DNA from: Magnetospirillum fulvum MGU-K5
Lineage (GTDB): Bacteria; Pseudomonadota; Alphaproteobacteria; Rhodospirillales; Magnetospirillaceae
Length of the DNA: 35,276 nt
NCBI RefSeq assembly: GCF_000442515.1
Contig: NZ_AQPH01000034.1
Location: 1 to 35,276 of the forward strand
Reading direction: 5' to 3'
The notes beneath the pieces are model-generated. The model was not told the origin of the DNA, did no database searches, and saw nothing but the letters and a program-made list of their open reading frames with translations. Shown in pieces: positions 14,482 to 21,848 of this stretch. Position 1 is the first letter of the stretch. The number at the start of each line of letters is the position of its first letter. The translations under genes were made by a program, and so were the position numbers.

Positions 14482-15624
14482 TCAGAAGGGTATCAAATCC
14501 TCATCAGTCTCAAATAACTGTGAGATCTTGCGACCCTCTACCCTGAATTTCTTGCCCGTGGCTCGTTCGAGAAAGTGCCGCAATCTTTCGTACTTGCTGG
14601 TGAGATATACAGCATTATGAAGCTGATCATTGCCTCGGAAACCCTCGATGATTTGCCGGAGTTCATCATCCGAGAGGCGGCCCACAACACCCGCCATACG
14701 GTCGAACCTATTCTTCGCCTCGGTGAAATCGGGGGCTGCTACAAAGGCCGTTAAGAGCGCCCCCTGAAGCCGCTCCCTGTTTCCAAGCCTTTCCGCAAGG
14801 ACCTTGTAGACTTCCGCAGCAGTGTAATCGGGGTCACTGAGACGCCCCTTCACGGCCTGGACATCGCCGATAAACCCCTTGGGGTCTTCGGTTGCCATTT
14901 TCAGCGAAATGACGGGCACGTTCCGCCCAAGGGCGTAGCCAACCTCCTGGTTGGTCCAGATGCTGTCGTGAAAGCCTTCGGTTAGGAATGCGACCATCAC
15001 CTCCATCGTCTCCAACCCTTTCAATATCTCACTCCGCCAAGTGGTCATGGGCTGGATGGTATCGTGGGCTACGAACGAGGAAATGCCGTAGTTGGCCAAA
15101 GCCTCCCCCAGCGTCTTGGCCTCCGCCTTGTGGATGTCCCTGTGGCTGATGAAGAGCCGGATTTGGCCGGGTTGCCAGATCGCGAGAGAGTTTGGGTCAA
15201 TGTTCGGACGCCCCCCGAGCGGCACAGCCTGACGGGCCTCAGGGTCTGTCTCATCATCCCCCTCAATCGTAACGGCTCTGAAGTGCTCGTTTGGATAGGA
15301 TTGCGAGCACGCGTTCAGGTCCTCGCACAATTTCTCGCATAGTGTTTGTTGCTCTCGCACCCTGATCTTTCCTAGGACCCGCTCGGGTAGGAATATCCTT
15401 ACATCGTGCCCGTAGGTCCCACCGTTCCAGTTGTCGTAATCGGTTCCTGGAACCACGAGGATGCGGCTGAAATCGATGATTTCAACCAACAGCGAATTTC
15501 CCTCCTCATCATACTCGGTGCGAAGTCGGCGAAGAAAGGCATGGGTCTTCGGAGGGAGGGCGAAGGTGGTCAAGTTGGCACCTAGAGTTAGTGGCACTCG
15601 AGATGTTACAGCCAACTCGCGCAT
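14482..15624 (-). CDS. TIR-domain protein with unrecognised N-terminal domain (defence cargo)
   Basis: 380 aa from the ATG at 15624 (a TTG two codons upstream is also possible; no clear ribosome site). Residues 155-255 form a TIR domain: IRLFISHRDIHKAEAKTLGEALANYG, then SFVAHDTIQPMTTWRSEILKGLE, VMVAFLTEGFHDSIWTNQEVGYAL and VPVISLKMATEDPKGFIG. Glu227 in the TNQEVGYAL helix fits the catalytic Glu of NADase TIR domains. Residues 20-135 (KTHAFLRRLRTEYDEEGNSL, VRIFLPERVLGKIRVREQQT) are an extra domain I do not recognise. The C-terminal 120 residues are helical. Bacterial TIR proteins deplete NAD or make cyclic ADP-ribose signals on phage infection. The GC content looks lower than in the flanks. 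It occupies cargo slot 2 of element B, next to the tRNA. Confidence 0.85.
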   Translation of the reverse strand: MRELAVTSRVPLTLGANLTTFALPPKTHAFLRRLRTEYDEEGNSLLVEIIDFSRILVVPGTDYDNWNGGTYGHDVRIFLPERVLGKIRVREQQTLCEKLCEDLNACSQSYPNEHFRAVTIEGDDETDPEARQAVPLGGRPNIDPNSLAIWQPGQIRLFISHRDIHKAEAKTLGEALANYGISSFVAHDTIQPMTTWRSEILKGLETMEVMVAFLTEGFHDSIWTNQEVGYALGRNVPVISLKMATEDPKGFIGDVQAVKGRLSDPDYTAAEVYKVLAERLGNRERLQGALLTAFVAAPDFTEAKNRFDRMAGVVGRLSDDELRQIIEGFRGNDQLHNAVYLTSKYERLRHFLERATGKKFRVEGRKISQLFETDEDLIPF

Positions 15625-15722
15625 ACGCAAAGACGGCCACTCAAGACCGCAACAGCTATCTGGCCTTCTCGATTGAATGGGGCGTCATCAGGACGCCGTA
15701 ATCATGGCTGACGAGAAAAGTC

Positions 15723-15739
15723 GTGTGGGGGAAACGTGT
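15723..15739 (+). repeat. Element B end repeat, right copy
   Basis: GTGTGGGGGAAACGTGT, identical to 7688-7704 and in the same orientation, 84 bases before the tRNA att core. The remaining bases from 15625 to 15806 show no gene; they probably hold the promoter of the TIR gene (reading left) and integrase binding sites. Confidence 0.6.
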
Positions 15740-15806
15740 GGGGATCGGCTGAATGAGCTTCGGCTAACGGCTTGAAATCGTTGATATTTCTAGGCTGTAG
15801 AGAAGC

Positions 15807-15823
15807 TGGCGGAGGGAGAGGGA
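15807..15823. repeat. Right attachment site inside the tRNA-Ser 3' end
   Basis: TGGCGGAGGGAGAGGGA forms the CCA end, acceptor strand and part of the T arm of the intact tRNA-Ser. It is the reference copy for the repeats at 1041 and 7607, and the last one on the chromosome side. Confidence 0.9.
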
Positions 15824-15899
15824 TTCGAACCCTCGATACGGCTCAACACCGTATACACACTTTCCAGGCGTGCGCCTTCAACCGCTCGGCCACCCCTCC
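15807..15899 (-). tRNA. tRNA-Ser (anticodon GGA)
   Basis: Read on the minus strand from 15899, the sequence begins GGAGGGGTGGCCGAGCGGTT and has the anticodon loop CTGGAAA (GGA, reads UCC/UCU). A long class II variable arm (GTGTATACGGTGTTGAGCCGTATC region) follows, then the T loop TTCGAAT, and a genomically encoded CCA end. The acceptor stem pairs fully apart from a terminal G-U. It is intact because the inserted DNA restored its 3' end. This gene is the integration target of the island. Confidence 0.97.
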
Positions 15900-16006
15900 T
15901 AATGTCGCGGCGGGGGCAAGCCCCTCGGGACGCGGCGAGGGGGGAAGCTACACGAGGGGACGGGGCGACGCAACCCCCTTAACGCAGGTCGTGAAACAAG
16001 TCGCGC

Positions 16007-16252
16007 TTAAGGGCGTTTCGGCTCTTTCAGCAGCGTCTCGGCCAGATGATCGAGGCGGGCCGGATCGAGTTCGGACAGGCGCATATTCATGATCGCGTCG
16101 AGCTCGCCGGGGGCAACCCCCTTCTTCGCTGCGGTCATCGGATCGAGGCCGCGCAGCAGACGGGTCAGGCTGTTGACCTTGGTGATCCGGCGCGCCGCCG
16201 CCAGCGCATCGTAAAGACCAGGACCGCCTTCGGCCCACTCGTCGCTGTTCAT
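16007..16252 (-). CDS. Small conserved-looking protein of unknown function
   Basis: 81 aa from the ATG at 16252, directly after AAGGGGGCGGAG. Helical and charged (GLYDALAAARRITKVNSLTR, LDHLAETLLKEPKRP), with no domain recognised. It lies just upstream of the tRNA-Ser on the same strand and divergent from the phosphoesterase gene. The alternative frame 15948-16238 has poor protein character and is rejected. Confidence 0.6.
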   Translation of the reverse strand: MNSDEWAEGGPGLYDALAAARRITKVNSLTRLLRGLDPMTAAKKGVAPGELDAIMNMRLSELDPARLDHLAETLLKEPKRP

Positions 16253-16392
16253 CTCCGCCCCCTTTGGCTTGCGACGGTCAGAATAACGGGTGGCGCAGGC
16301 GAAGTCTCGGAGGAAGTGCCCCCCTTCCGTTGCGCCCCTCTTCGCGTCACACTGGCCTCCGGTTTCGGAAAACGAACGGAGCGGCCGTGACG

Positions 16393-17907
16393 ATGCGTGC
16401 GAAAGTGGGACTGGTTCTGGCCTGTCTGCTGTGGAGTTGGAGTGCGGCGGCGGAACAGGTGCGGCTGACCTTTCTCCACGTCAACGACATCTATGAATAC
16501 CATCCGTCCAACGGCATCGGCGGCTTGGCCGAACTCTCGACCCTGCTAAAGGTGCGCAGCGCCCAATCGCCCAACCCGATGTTCACCTTCGGTGGCGATC
16601 TGATCTCGCCCTCGCTCGCCTCGAATCTGACCAAGGGCGCGCATCTGATCGCCCTGTTCAATATCCTGGCCCCGGTCGCGGCGGTACCTGGCAACCACGA
16701 ATTCGATTTCGGCCCCGCCGTCTTTGCCGAACGAATCGGCGAATCCCGCTTTCCCTGGATCGGCTCGAACGTCTTGGGAGCCGATGGGACCCCGTTCGGC
16801 GGGATGGTGGACAGCATGATCGTCGAAAAAGGTGGGGTCAAGGTCGGCTTTCTCGGCATCCTGACCGCCCGCACCGGCGCATTATCGCTGTCGGACGGCG
16901 TTACCTTCGCCGACGAAACCGAAACCGCACGGACCACCGCCCGCGCGCTGCGGGCCAAGGGGGCCGAGATCGTGGTGGCGTTGACCCACCTTGATTTCGA
17001 GCAGGACCGCGCCCTGGCCCAGGCGGTACACGAGATCGACCTGATCCTCGGAGGGCACGATCACGATCCGATCGCGATCAAGGAAAGTGGGGCGCTGGTG
17101 CTGAAGGCCGGTCAGGACGCGGAATGGCTGGGCGAGGTCGAGATGATGGTCGACCGCCCCGATCCCGGTCAGAACGGAAAGACCAAGGTTACCCCGCTGG
17201 GCTGGCGCTTTGAGTCAGTGCGCGACGTTCCGCCCGATCCGGCGCTGTCTTCTGTGATCGTCGCGACCGATGCGTTGTTGAGCGAGGCACTCGACCAGCC
17301 TCTGGCGGTGCTGGAGCAACCGCTCGACAGCCGGACCGGGATCGTGCGCGGCGGCGAAGCGGCGATCGGCGACCTGTTTGCCGACGCGCTGCGGGCTCAT
17401 TTCAGCGCCGATGCCGCCCTGCTCAATGGCGGCGGGCTGCGCGGCAACCGGCTCTATCCGGCCGGGGCCCATCTCAGCAAACGCGACATTCTGACCGAGA
17501 TGCCGTTCGGGAATGCGGTGATGCTGCTCGAACTGAGCGGGGCGCAGCTTCGCGCGGCGCTTGAGTACGGTCTGACCGGGCTCGACACCAAGGCCGGGCG
17601 GTTCCCCCAGGTCTCGGGGCTTTCTGTCAGCTATGACCCGAGCCGACCCGCCGGGCAGCGGATCGTCGCGGTCACAATCGGCGGTGCGCCGCTTCAGGAC
17701 GACAAACTCTATCGCCTTGCCACTTCGGACTATCTCGGTCATGGCGGCGACGGTTATGCCGGATTGAAGCAGGCCAGAGTGATCGTTGATTCAAGCGGCG
17801 GCCCCTTGCTAGCCAACGTGGTAGGCGATTATCTCGCCCGCACCCCTCATGTCGCGCCCCGGATCGAGGGGAGGATGAGGGCGGTGCGCCGAGGGGATGG
17901 ACTTTAA
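16393..17907 (+). CDS. Exported 5'-nucleotidase-family metallophosphoesterase
   Basis: 504 aa from the ATG at 16393, chosen because it begins a clean signal peptide (MRAKVGLVLACLLWSWSAAA) and has GGAG upstream; the frame is open 43 codons further. The N-terminal calcineurin-like domain shows LHVNDIYE (29-33), GGDLISPS (67-74), GNHEFDFG (100-107) and GGHDHD, the di-metal ligands. The C-terminal 5'-nucleotidase substrate-binding domain shows IGDLFADALR, LLNGGGLRGNR and TSDYLGHGGDGY. It should hydrolyse nucleotides or related phosphate esters in the periplasm, as UshA/CpdB-type enzymes do; the exact substrate is unknown. It ends 28 bases before dapF and may be co-transcribed. Confidence 0.9.
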   Translation: MRAKVGLVLACLLWSWSAAAEQVRLTFLHVNDIYEYHPSNGIGGLAELSTLLKVRSAQSPNPMFTFGGDLISPSLASNLTKGAHLIALFNILAPVAAVPGNHEFDFGPAVFAERIGESRFPWIGSNVLGADGTPFGGMVDSMIVEKGGVKVGFLGILTARTGALSLSDGVTFADETETARTTARALRAKGAEIVVALTHLDFEQDRALAQAVHEIDLILGGHDHDPIAIKESGALVLKAGQDAEWLGEVEMMVDRPDPGQNGKTKVTPLGWRFESVRDVPPDPALSSVIVATDALLSEALDQPLAVLEQPLDSRTGIVRGGEAAIGDLFADALRAHFSADAALLNGGGLRGNRLYPAGAHLSKRDILTEMPFGNAVMLLELSGAQLRAALEYGLTGLDTKAGRFPQVSGLSVSYDPSRPAGQRIVAVTIGGAPLQDDKLYRLATSDYLGHGGDGYAGLKQARVIVDSSGGPLLANVVGDYLARTPHVAPRIEGRMRAVRRGDGL

Positions 17908-17935
17908 CCGCTTCGGCCACATATAACCGGACATC

Positions 17936-18799
17936 ATGTCAGACATCGCCGCCCTGCCCTTCCGCAAGATGCACGGCCTCGGGAACGATTTTGTCGTTCT
18001 TGACGGCCGGGCAGATCCTCGCGCCCTTGCCCTCGATCCGTCCCGGATTCGCGCCATCGCCGACCGCCGCGCCGGGATTGGCTGCGACCAATTGATCGTG
18101 GTTGCCCCCCCCACCGACCGCTCCGCCGATGTCCGGATGCTGATCTTCAACGCCGACGGGTCCGAGGTCGCCGCCTGCGGCAACGCCACCCGCTGCGTTG
18201 CCTGGCTGGCGATGGCCGAAAGCGACCAAAACAGCGTCGTGATCGAGACCCGCGCCGGTCTGCTTGACGCCGAATCCCGTGGCCCGTCCCAGGTCGCGGT
18301 CGATATGGGACCGGCCCGGCTCGACTGGCGCGAAATCCCGCTTGCCCAGGCAGAGAACACCCTTCACCTCGGCATCAGCGCTGGGCCGCTCTCCGATCCG
18401 GTCGCGGTCAGCATGGGTAACCCCCACGCCGTGTTCTTTGTCGAGGATGCCGAGGCGGTCGATCTGGCCCAGTTCGGTCCGGGGCTGGAACACCATCCGA
18501 TTTTCCCCGAGCGGGCCAATATCGAGGTGGCGACGATTCTCCCCCCCAGCACGGACGCAAACGGCCGGATTCGGATGCGGGTGTGGGAACGCGGCGCCGG
18601 AATCACCCCCGCCTGCGGCACTGGCGCTTGCGCCACCCTGGTCGCGGCAGCGCGGCGCGGCCTGACCCCGCGTCGGGCTGAATTGATCCTGGATGGCGGC
18701 TCGCTCGAAATCGAGTGGCTGCCCGACGACCATGTTCTGATGACCGGCCCGGTAGCCAGCAGCTTCACCGGCCTTCTGGACGCCTCCCTGCTTTCATGA
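17936..18799 (+). CDS. dapF: Diaminopimelate epimerase
   Basis: 287 aa. It converts LL- to meso-diaminopimelate for lysine and peptidoglycan synthesis in the cytoplasm. Visible motifs are FRKMHGLGNDFVVLD at the start, NADGSEVAACGNATRCVAW with the first catalytic Cys (Cys81), and ITPACGTGACATLVAA with the second (Cys227). Length matches the family. The stop TGA overlaps the mtaB ATG (ATGA), so the genes are translationally coupled. The order dapF-mtaB-ftsY is typical of alphaproteobacteria. Confidence 0.97.
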   Translation: MSDIAALPFRKMHGLGNDFVVLDGRADPRALALDPSRIRAIADRRAGIGCDQLIVVAPPTDRSADVRMLIFNADGSEVAACGNATRCVAWLAMAESDQNSVVIETRAGLLDAESRGPSQVAVDMGPARLDWREIPLAQAENTLHLGISAGPLSDPVAVSMGNPHAVFFVEDAEAVDLAQFGPGLEHHPIFPERANIEVATILPPSTDANGRIRMRVWERGAGITPACGTGACATLVAAARRGLTPRRAELILDGGSLEIEWLPDDHVLMTGPVASSFTGLLDASLLS

Positions 18800-20052
18800 G
18801 CGCCAAGCCCCCCACCATTCTCACCTTCGGCTGTCGGCTGAACGCCTATGAATCCGAAGTGATGCGAGAGCACGCCCGCGCCATCGACAGCGGGGTCGAG
18901 ACGATCATCATCAACACCTGCGCCGTCACCGCCGAGGCAGAGCGCCAGGCCCGGCAGGCGATCCGCAAGGCCCGGCGCGAGAACCCCGAGGCGCGGATCG
19001 TCGTGACCGGCTGCGCCGCCCAGGCTCACCCCGAGCTTTATGGCGAGATGGCCGAGATCGACCAGATTCTGGGCAATGCCGAGAAGCTAAAGCCGGAAAT
19101 CTTCGCCGAGCCGCCATCCGAGCGGATCGTCGTCGGCGATATCATGAAGCTGCGCGAGGTCGCCTCGCATCTGGTATCGGGCTTCGAGGGACGGGCGCGG
19201 GCCTTTGTCGAGGTCCAGCAGGGCTGCGACCATCGCTGTACCTTCTGCATCATCCCGTTCGGACGCGGCCCCAACCGCTCGGTTCCGGTCGAGCGGGTGA
19301 TCGCCCAGGCGCGCGAGTTGGTCGCTGCCGGAACCCCCGAACTGGTGCTGACCGGGGTTGATGTCACCGCCTATGGCGCCGATTTGCCCGGACGTCCGCC
19401 GCTGGGCACGCTGGTGCGGCAATTGCTGGCGGCAGTGCCCGATTTGCCCCGGCTGCGGCTGTCCTCGCTCGACCCGGTCGAGGTCGATGACGATCTGATC
19501 GAGGCATTCGCCCACGAACCCCGCCTGCTGCCCCATGCCCATCTGTCGGTCCAGGCGGGCGACGACACCGTTTTGAAGCGGATGGCGAGGCGGCACCGCC
19601 GCGCCGATATCATCGCCCTGGCGGCGCGGCTGCGCGCGGTTCGCCCCGACATCGTGCTGGGCGCCGACCTGATCGCGGGCTTCCCCGGCGAGGATGAGGC
19701 GATGGCGGCAGGCTCGCTGTCGCTGATCGACGAAATCGGGCTGACCCATCTCCATGTCTTCCCCTTCTCGCCCCGCCCCGGCACCCCGGCGGCAACGATG
19801 AAGCGGGTGGCCGGGCCGGTGGTCAAGGCCCGCGCCGCCGCCTTGCGTCAAAAGGGTGAGGCGGCGATGGACGCGCTGTTGCGCTCGCGGGTCGGGGCCG
19901 AAGCCACAATCGTGATCGAACGCGACGGCAAAGGACATTGCGAGTATTATCTGCCGGTTCGCGTGGGGGGGACGACCGCCGCACCGGGAGCCGTCCTGCG
20001 GACACGAATCATCGGAGTGGAAGGCGGCGTTCTCGACGCCGAGGAAGTGTGA
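18796..20052 (+). CDS. mtaB: tRNA t6A37 methylthiotransferase MtaB
   Basis: 418 aa from the ATG at 18796, coupled to dapF. It adds a methylthio group to t6A at position 37 of ANN-decoding tRNAs. The UPF0004 domain has TFGCRLNAYESE (Cys13), NTCAVTAEAERQARQ (Cys42) and VTGCAAQ (Cys73), which bind the auxiliary cluster. The radical SAM domain has QQGCDHRCTFCIIPFGRG with CxxxCxxC (Cys144, 148, 151). A C-terminal TRAM-like part follows. The CRLN and QARQAIRK signatures favour MtaB over MiaB or RimO. The ftsY ATG overlaps its stop by one base. Confidence 0.95.
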   Translation: MSAKPPTILTFGCRLNAYESEVMREHARAIDSGVETIIINTCAVTAEAERQARQAIRKARRENPEARIVVTGCAAQAHPELYGEMAEIDQILGNAEKLKPEIFAEPPSERIVVGDIMKLREVASHLVSGFEGRARAFVEVQQGCDHRCTFCIIPFGRGPNRSVPVERVIAQARELVAAGTPELVLTGVDVTAYGADLPGRPPLGTLVRQLLAAVPDLPRLRLSSLDPVEVDDDLIEAFAHEPRLLPHAHLSVQAGDDTVLKRMARRHRRADIIALAARLRAVRPDIVLGADLIAGFPGEDEAMAAGSLSLIDEIGLTHLHVFPFSPRPGTPAATMKRVAGPVVKARAAALRQKGEAAMDALLRSRVGAEATIVIERDGKGHCEYYLPVRVGGTTAAPGAVLRTRIIGVEGGVLDAEEV

Positions 20053-21716
20053 TGAGCAAGAGGATTACCGACATCCACCCGGCGGGGGGCCGGTGGAGTG
20101 GATTTGTGGCCGCCCTGCTGCTGTCGCTGCCGGGAGCCGCGCTGGCCCAGGAAGCCGCGACGACGGCCGCCGCGCCGGGTCGTCTGGCCCAGCTTTGGAC
20201 CGATCTGGCCTCGCTGGCCGAGCCGGGCCGGATTGACCCGCTGTCGCTGGGTCTGGGCGTGGTTCTGGCGTTGCTGGCGATGGTGCTCCAGGTGGTTGCG
20301 ACCCGGCGGATGCTGGGCCGGGCTCTGTCCGAGCTGACCCGCCTGGGCGACAGCACCGAACGCCTGTTGAAGGGCGTTTTGGCCGAACCCGACGGCATCC
20401 ACGCCTGGATCGGCGATCGCGAGGTCCGCTCGCGCGGCCTGACCGCCCTGCTTGACCTGTCCGATGACGCCCTGCCCGGCTTTGCCGCCGTGCTGGCCCG
20501 GTTGACCCCGCAGGATTCGGCCCGTCTCGATCTGGCGGTGCGCCGGTTGCGTGGCGAAGGCCAACCGTTCGAGATGGATCTGGCCCTGCGCGACGGCGGA
20601 CGTCGCATCCGGGTCGCCGGTCTCTGCCCCAGCCGCAGCGAAGCCCGCGTCCCGGTCGCTCTGCTGCTGCTGAACGATCTGACCCCGGACCTGACCGCCC
20701 ACACCGCGCCGACCTCAACGGCGGCGGCGGCGGACGTGCTTCGTCCCGAACTTCTCGACGAATTGCTGGCGGCACCAACCCAGCCCGCCCCGGCTGAAGC
20801 CGATGGCTGGTTTGGCCGGATGAAGGCCGGTCTGGCCAAATCCTCCTCCCGCCTGACCCAGGGCCTGGGCGACCTGTTCACCAAGCGCAAGCTTGACGAC
20901 GAGGCGCTGGAAGACCTCGAAGACCTGCTGATCACCGCCGATCTGGGCGTCAATACCGCCGCCAAGGTCACCGGCCTGCTGTCGAAGACCCGGTTGGGTC
21001 AAGACATCACCGCCGACGAGATCAAGACCATCCTGGCCGACGAGATCACCCGCATCCTTGAGCCGGTGGCCAAGCCGCTGGAGATCGACCCGGCGCGCAA
21101 GCCGCATGTCGTGCTGGTGGTCGGCGTCAATGGCGCGGGCAAGACCACCACGATTGGCAAGCTGGCGATGCAGCACAAGCAAGCGGGCCGTACCGTGACG
21201 CTGGCTGCCGGAGATACCTTCCGCGCCGCCGCCGTCGAGCAATTGAAGGTGTGGGGCGAGCGGACCGGCTGCCCGGTGATCGCCCGCGATACCGGGGCCG
21301 ATCCCGCCGCCCTGGCCTTCGACGCGGTGACCCAGTCGCGCCAGCAGGGCGATGACCTGCTGTTCATCGACACCGCCGGACGCCTTCAGAACAAGACCGA
21401 CCTGATGGCCGAATTGGGCAAGGTGGTCCGCTCGATCAAGAAAGTCGACGAGACCGCGCCGCATTCGGTGCTGCTGGTACTGGATTCGACCGTCGGCCAG
21501 AACGCCCATTCCCAGGTCGAGACCTTTGGCGAGATGGTCAACGTCACCGGACTGGTTTTGACCAAGCTGGACGGCACCGCCCGCGGCGGCGTCCTGGTCG
21601 CCCTGGCCGAGAAATTCGGTCTGCCGGTCCACGCCATCGGCGTCGGCGAACAGGCCGCCGATCTGCGGCCGTTCGAGGCCCGCGCCTTTGCCAACTCGCT
21701 GGTCGGACTGGACTGA
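20052..21716 (+). CDS. ftsY: Signal recognition particle receptor FtsY with unusual signal/TM/PAS-like N-terminal extension
   Basis: 554 aa from the ATG at 20052. Residues 252-554 are a complete FtsY NG domain: GWFGRMKAGLAKSS (amphipathic start helix), the N domain LDDEALEDLEDLLITADLGV, P-loop GVNGAGKTTTIGKLA (358-372), DTFRAAAVEQL, DTAGRLQNK, LTKLDGTARGG and GVGEQAADLRPF. Before it lie a signal-peptide-like stretch (residues 17-32, ending ALAQ), a membrane helix (64-84) and a domain at about 103-212 (GIHAWIGDREVRSRGLTAL, RRLRGEGQPFEMDLALRDGG, RVPVALLLLNDL) that resembles a PAS fold. An FtsY normally has an acidic A domain here. FtsY docks SRP-ribosome complexes at the membrane; the extension may anchor or sense. 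The frame is continuous, with no sign of a junction error. Confidence 0.93.
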   Translation: MSKRITDIHPAGGRWSGFVAALLLSLPGAALAQEAATTAAAPGRLAQLWTDLASLAEPGRIDPLSLGLGVVLALLAMVLQVVATRRMLGRALSELTRLGDSTERLLKGVLAEPDGIHAWIGDREVRSRGLTALLDLSDDALPGFAAVLARLTPQDSARLDLAVRRLRGEGQPFEMDLALRDGGRRIRVAGLCPSRSEARVPVALLLLNDLTPDLTAHTAPTSTAAAADVLRPELLDELLAAPTQPAPAEADGWFGRMKAGLAKSSSRLTQGLGDLFTKRKLDDEALEDLEDLLITADLGVNTAAKVTGLLSKTRLGQDITADEIKTILADEITRILEPVAKPLEIDPARKPHVVLVVGVNGAGKTTTIGKLAMQHKQAGRTVTLAAGDTFRAAAVEQLKVWGERTGCPVIARDTGADPAALAFDAVTQSRQQGDDLLFIDTAGRLQNKTDLMAELGKVVRSIKKVDETAPHSVLLVLDSTVGQNAHSQVETFGEMVNVTGLVLTKLDGTARGGVLVALAEKFGLPVHAIGVGEQAADLRPFEARAFANSLVGLD

Positions 21717-21758
21717 GCCGACCAGCGGCCGCCGGTTTGATCCTGCGGCCGCGACTTT

Positions 21759-21790
21759 CGGACCGCCCCGACGCTTGACGGGGCGGTCCG
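21759..21790 (+). terminator. Strong hairpin after ftsY
   Basis: CGGACCGCCCCG and CGGGGCGGTCCG form a perfect 12-bp stem with an 8-base loop, 43 bases after the ftsY stop and before ettA. The T-run is poor (GCTTGTCT), but this is the likely end of the dapF-mtaB-ftsY operon. Confidence 0.7.
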
Positions 21791-21848
21791 GCTTGTCTAC
21801 TGACTGTTTCCCAAACCCGATGTCCCTGTCCTCGACCGGAGAGCGCCG

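Larger units (their letters stand above)
7607..15806. mobile_element. Integrative element B (about 8.2 kb)
   Basis: The element is bounded by the att repeat at 7607 and by the intact tRNA-Ser end at 15807. The order from its integrase is: tyrosine integrase, exported small protein (opposite strand), serine recombinase, two small unknown genes, ParB-like protein, finger protein, antirepressor-like protein, and TIR protein (opposite strand). A 17-bp motif GTGTGGGGGAAACGTGT occurs 81 bases inside the left att and 84 bases before the right att. A degraded att at 14389 suggests that the TIR segment may be the residue of another insertion. No packaging, structural or transfer genes are seen. Confidence 0.85.

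Noticed and set aside
1041-15806. Complete prophage or conjugative element
   Set aside because: No terminase, portal, capsid, tail, lysis, relaxase or type IV secretion gene is visible; only integration, regulation and cargo genes are present.
1041-15823. CRISPR array or cas genes
   Set aside because: The repeats found are isolated pairs or triplets kilobases apart with no regular spacers, and no Cas motif was seen.
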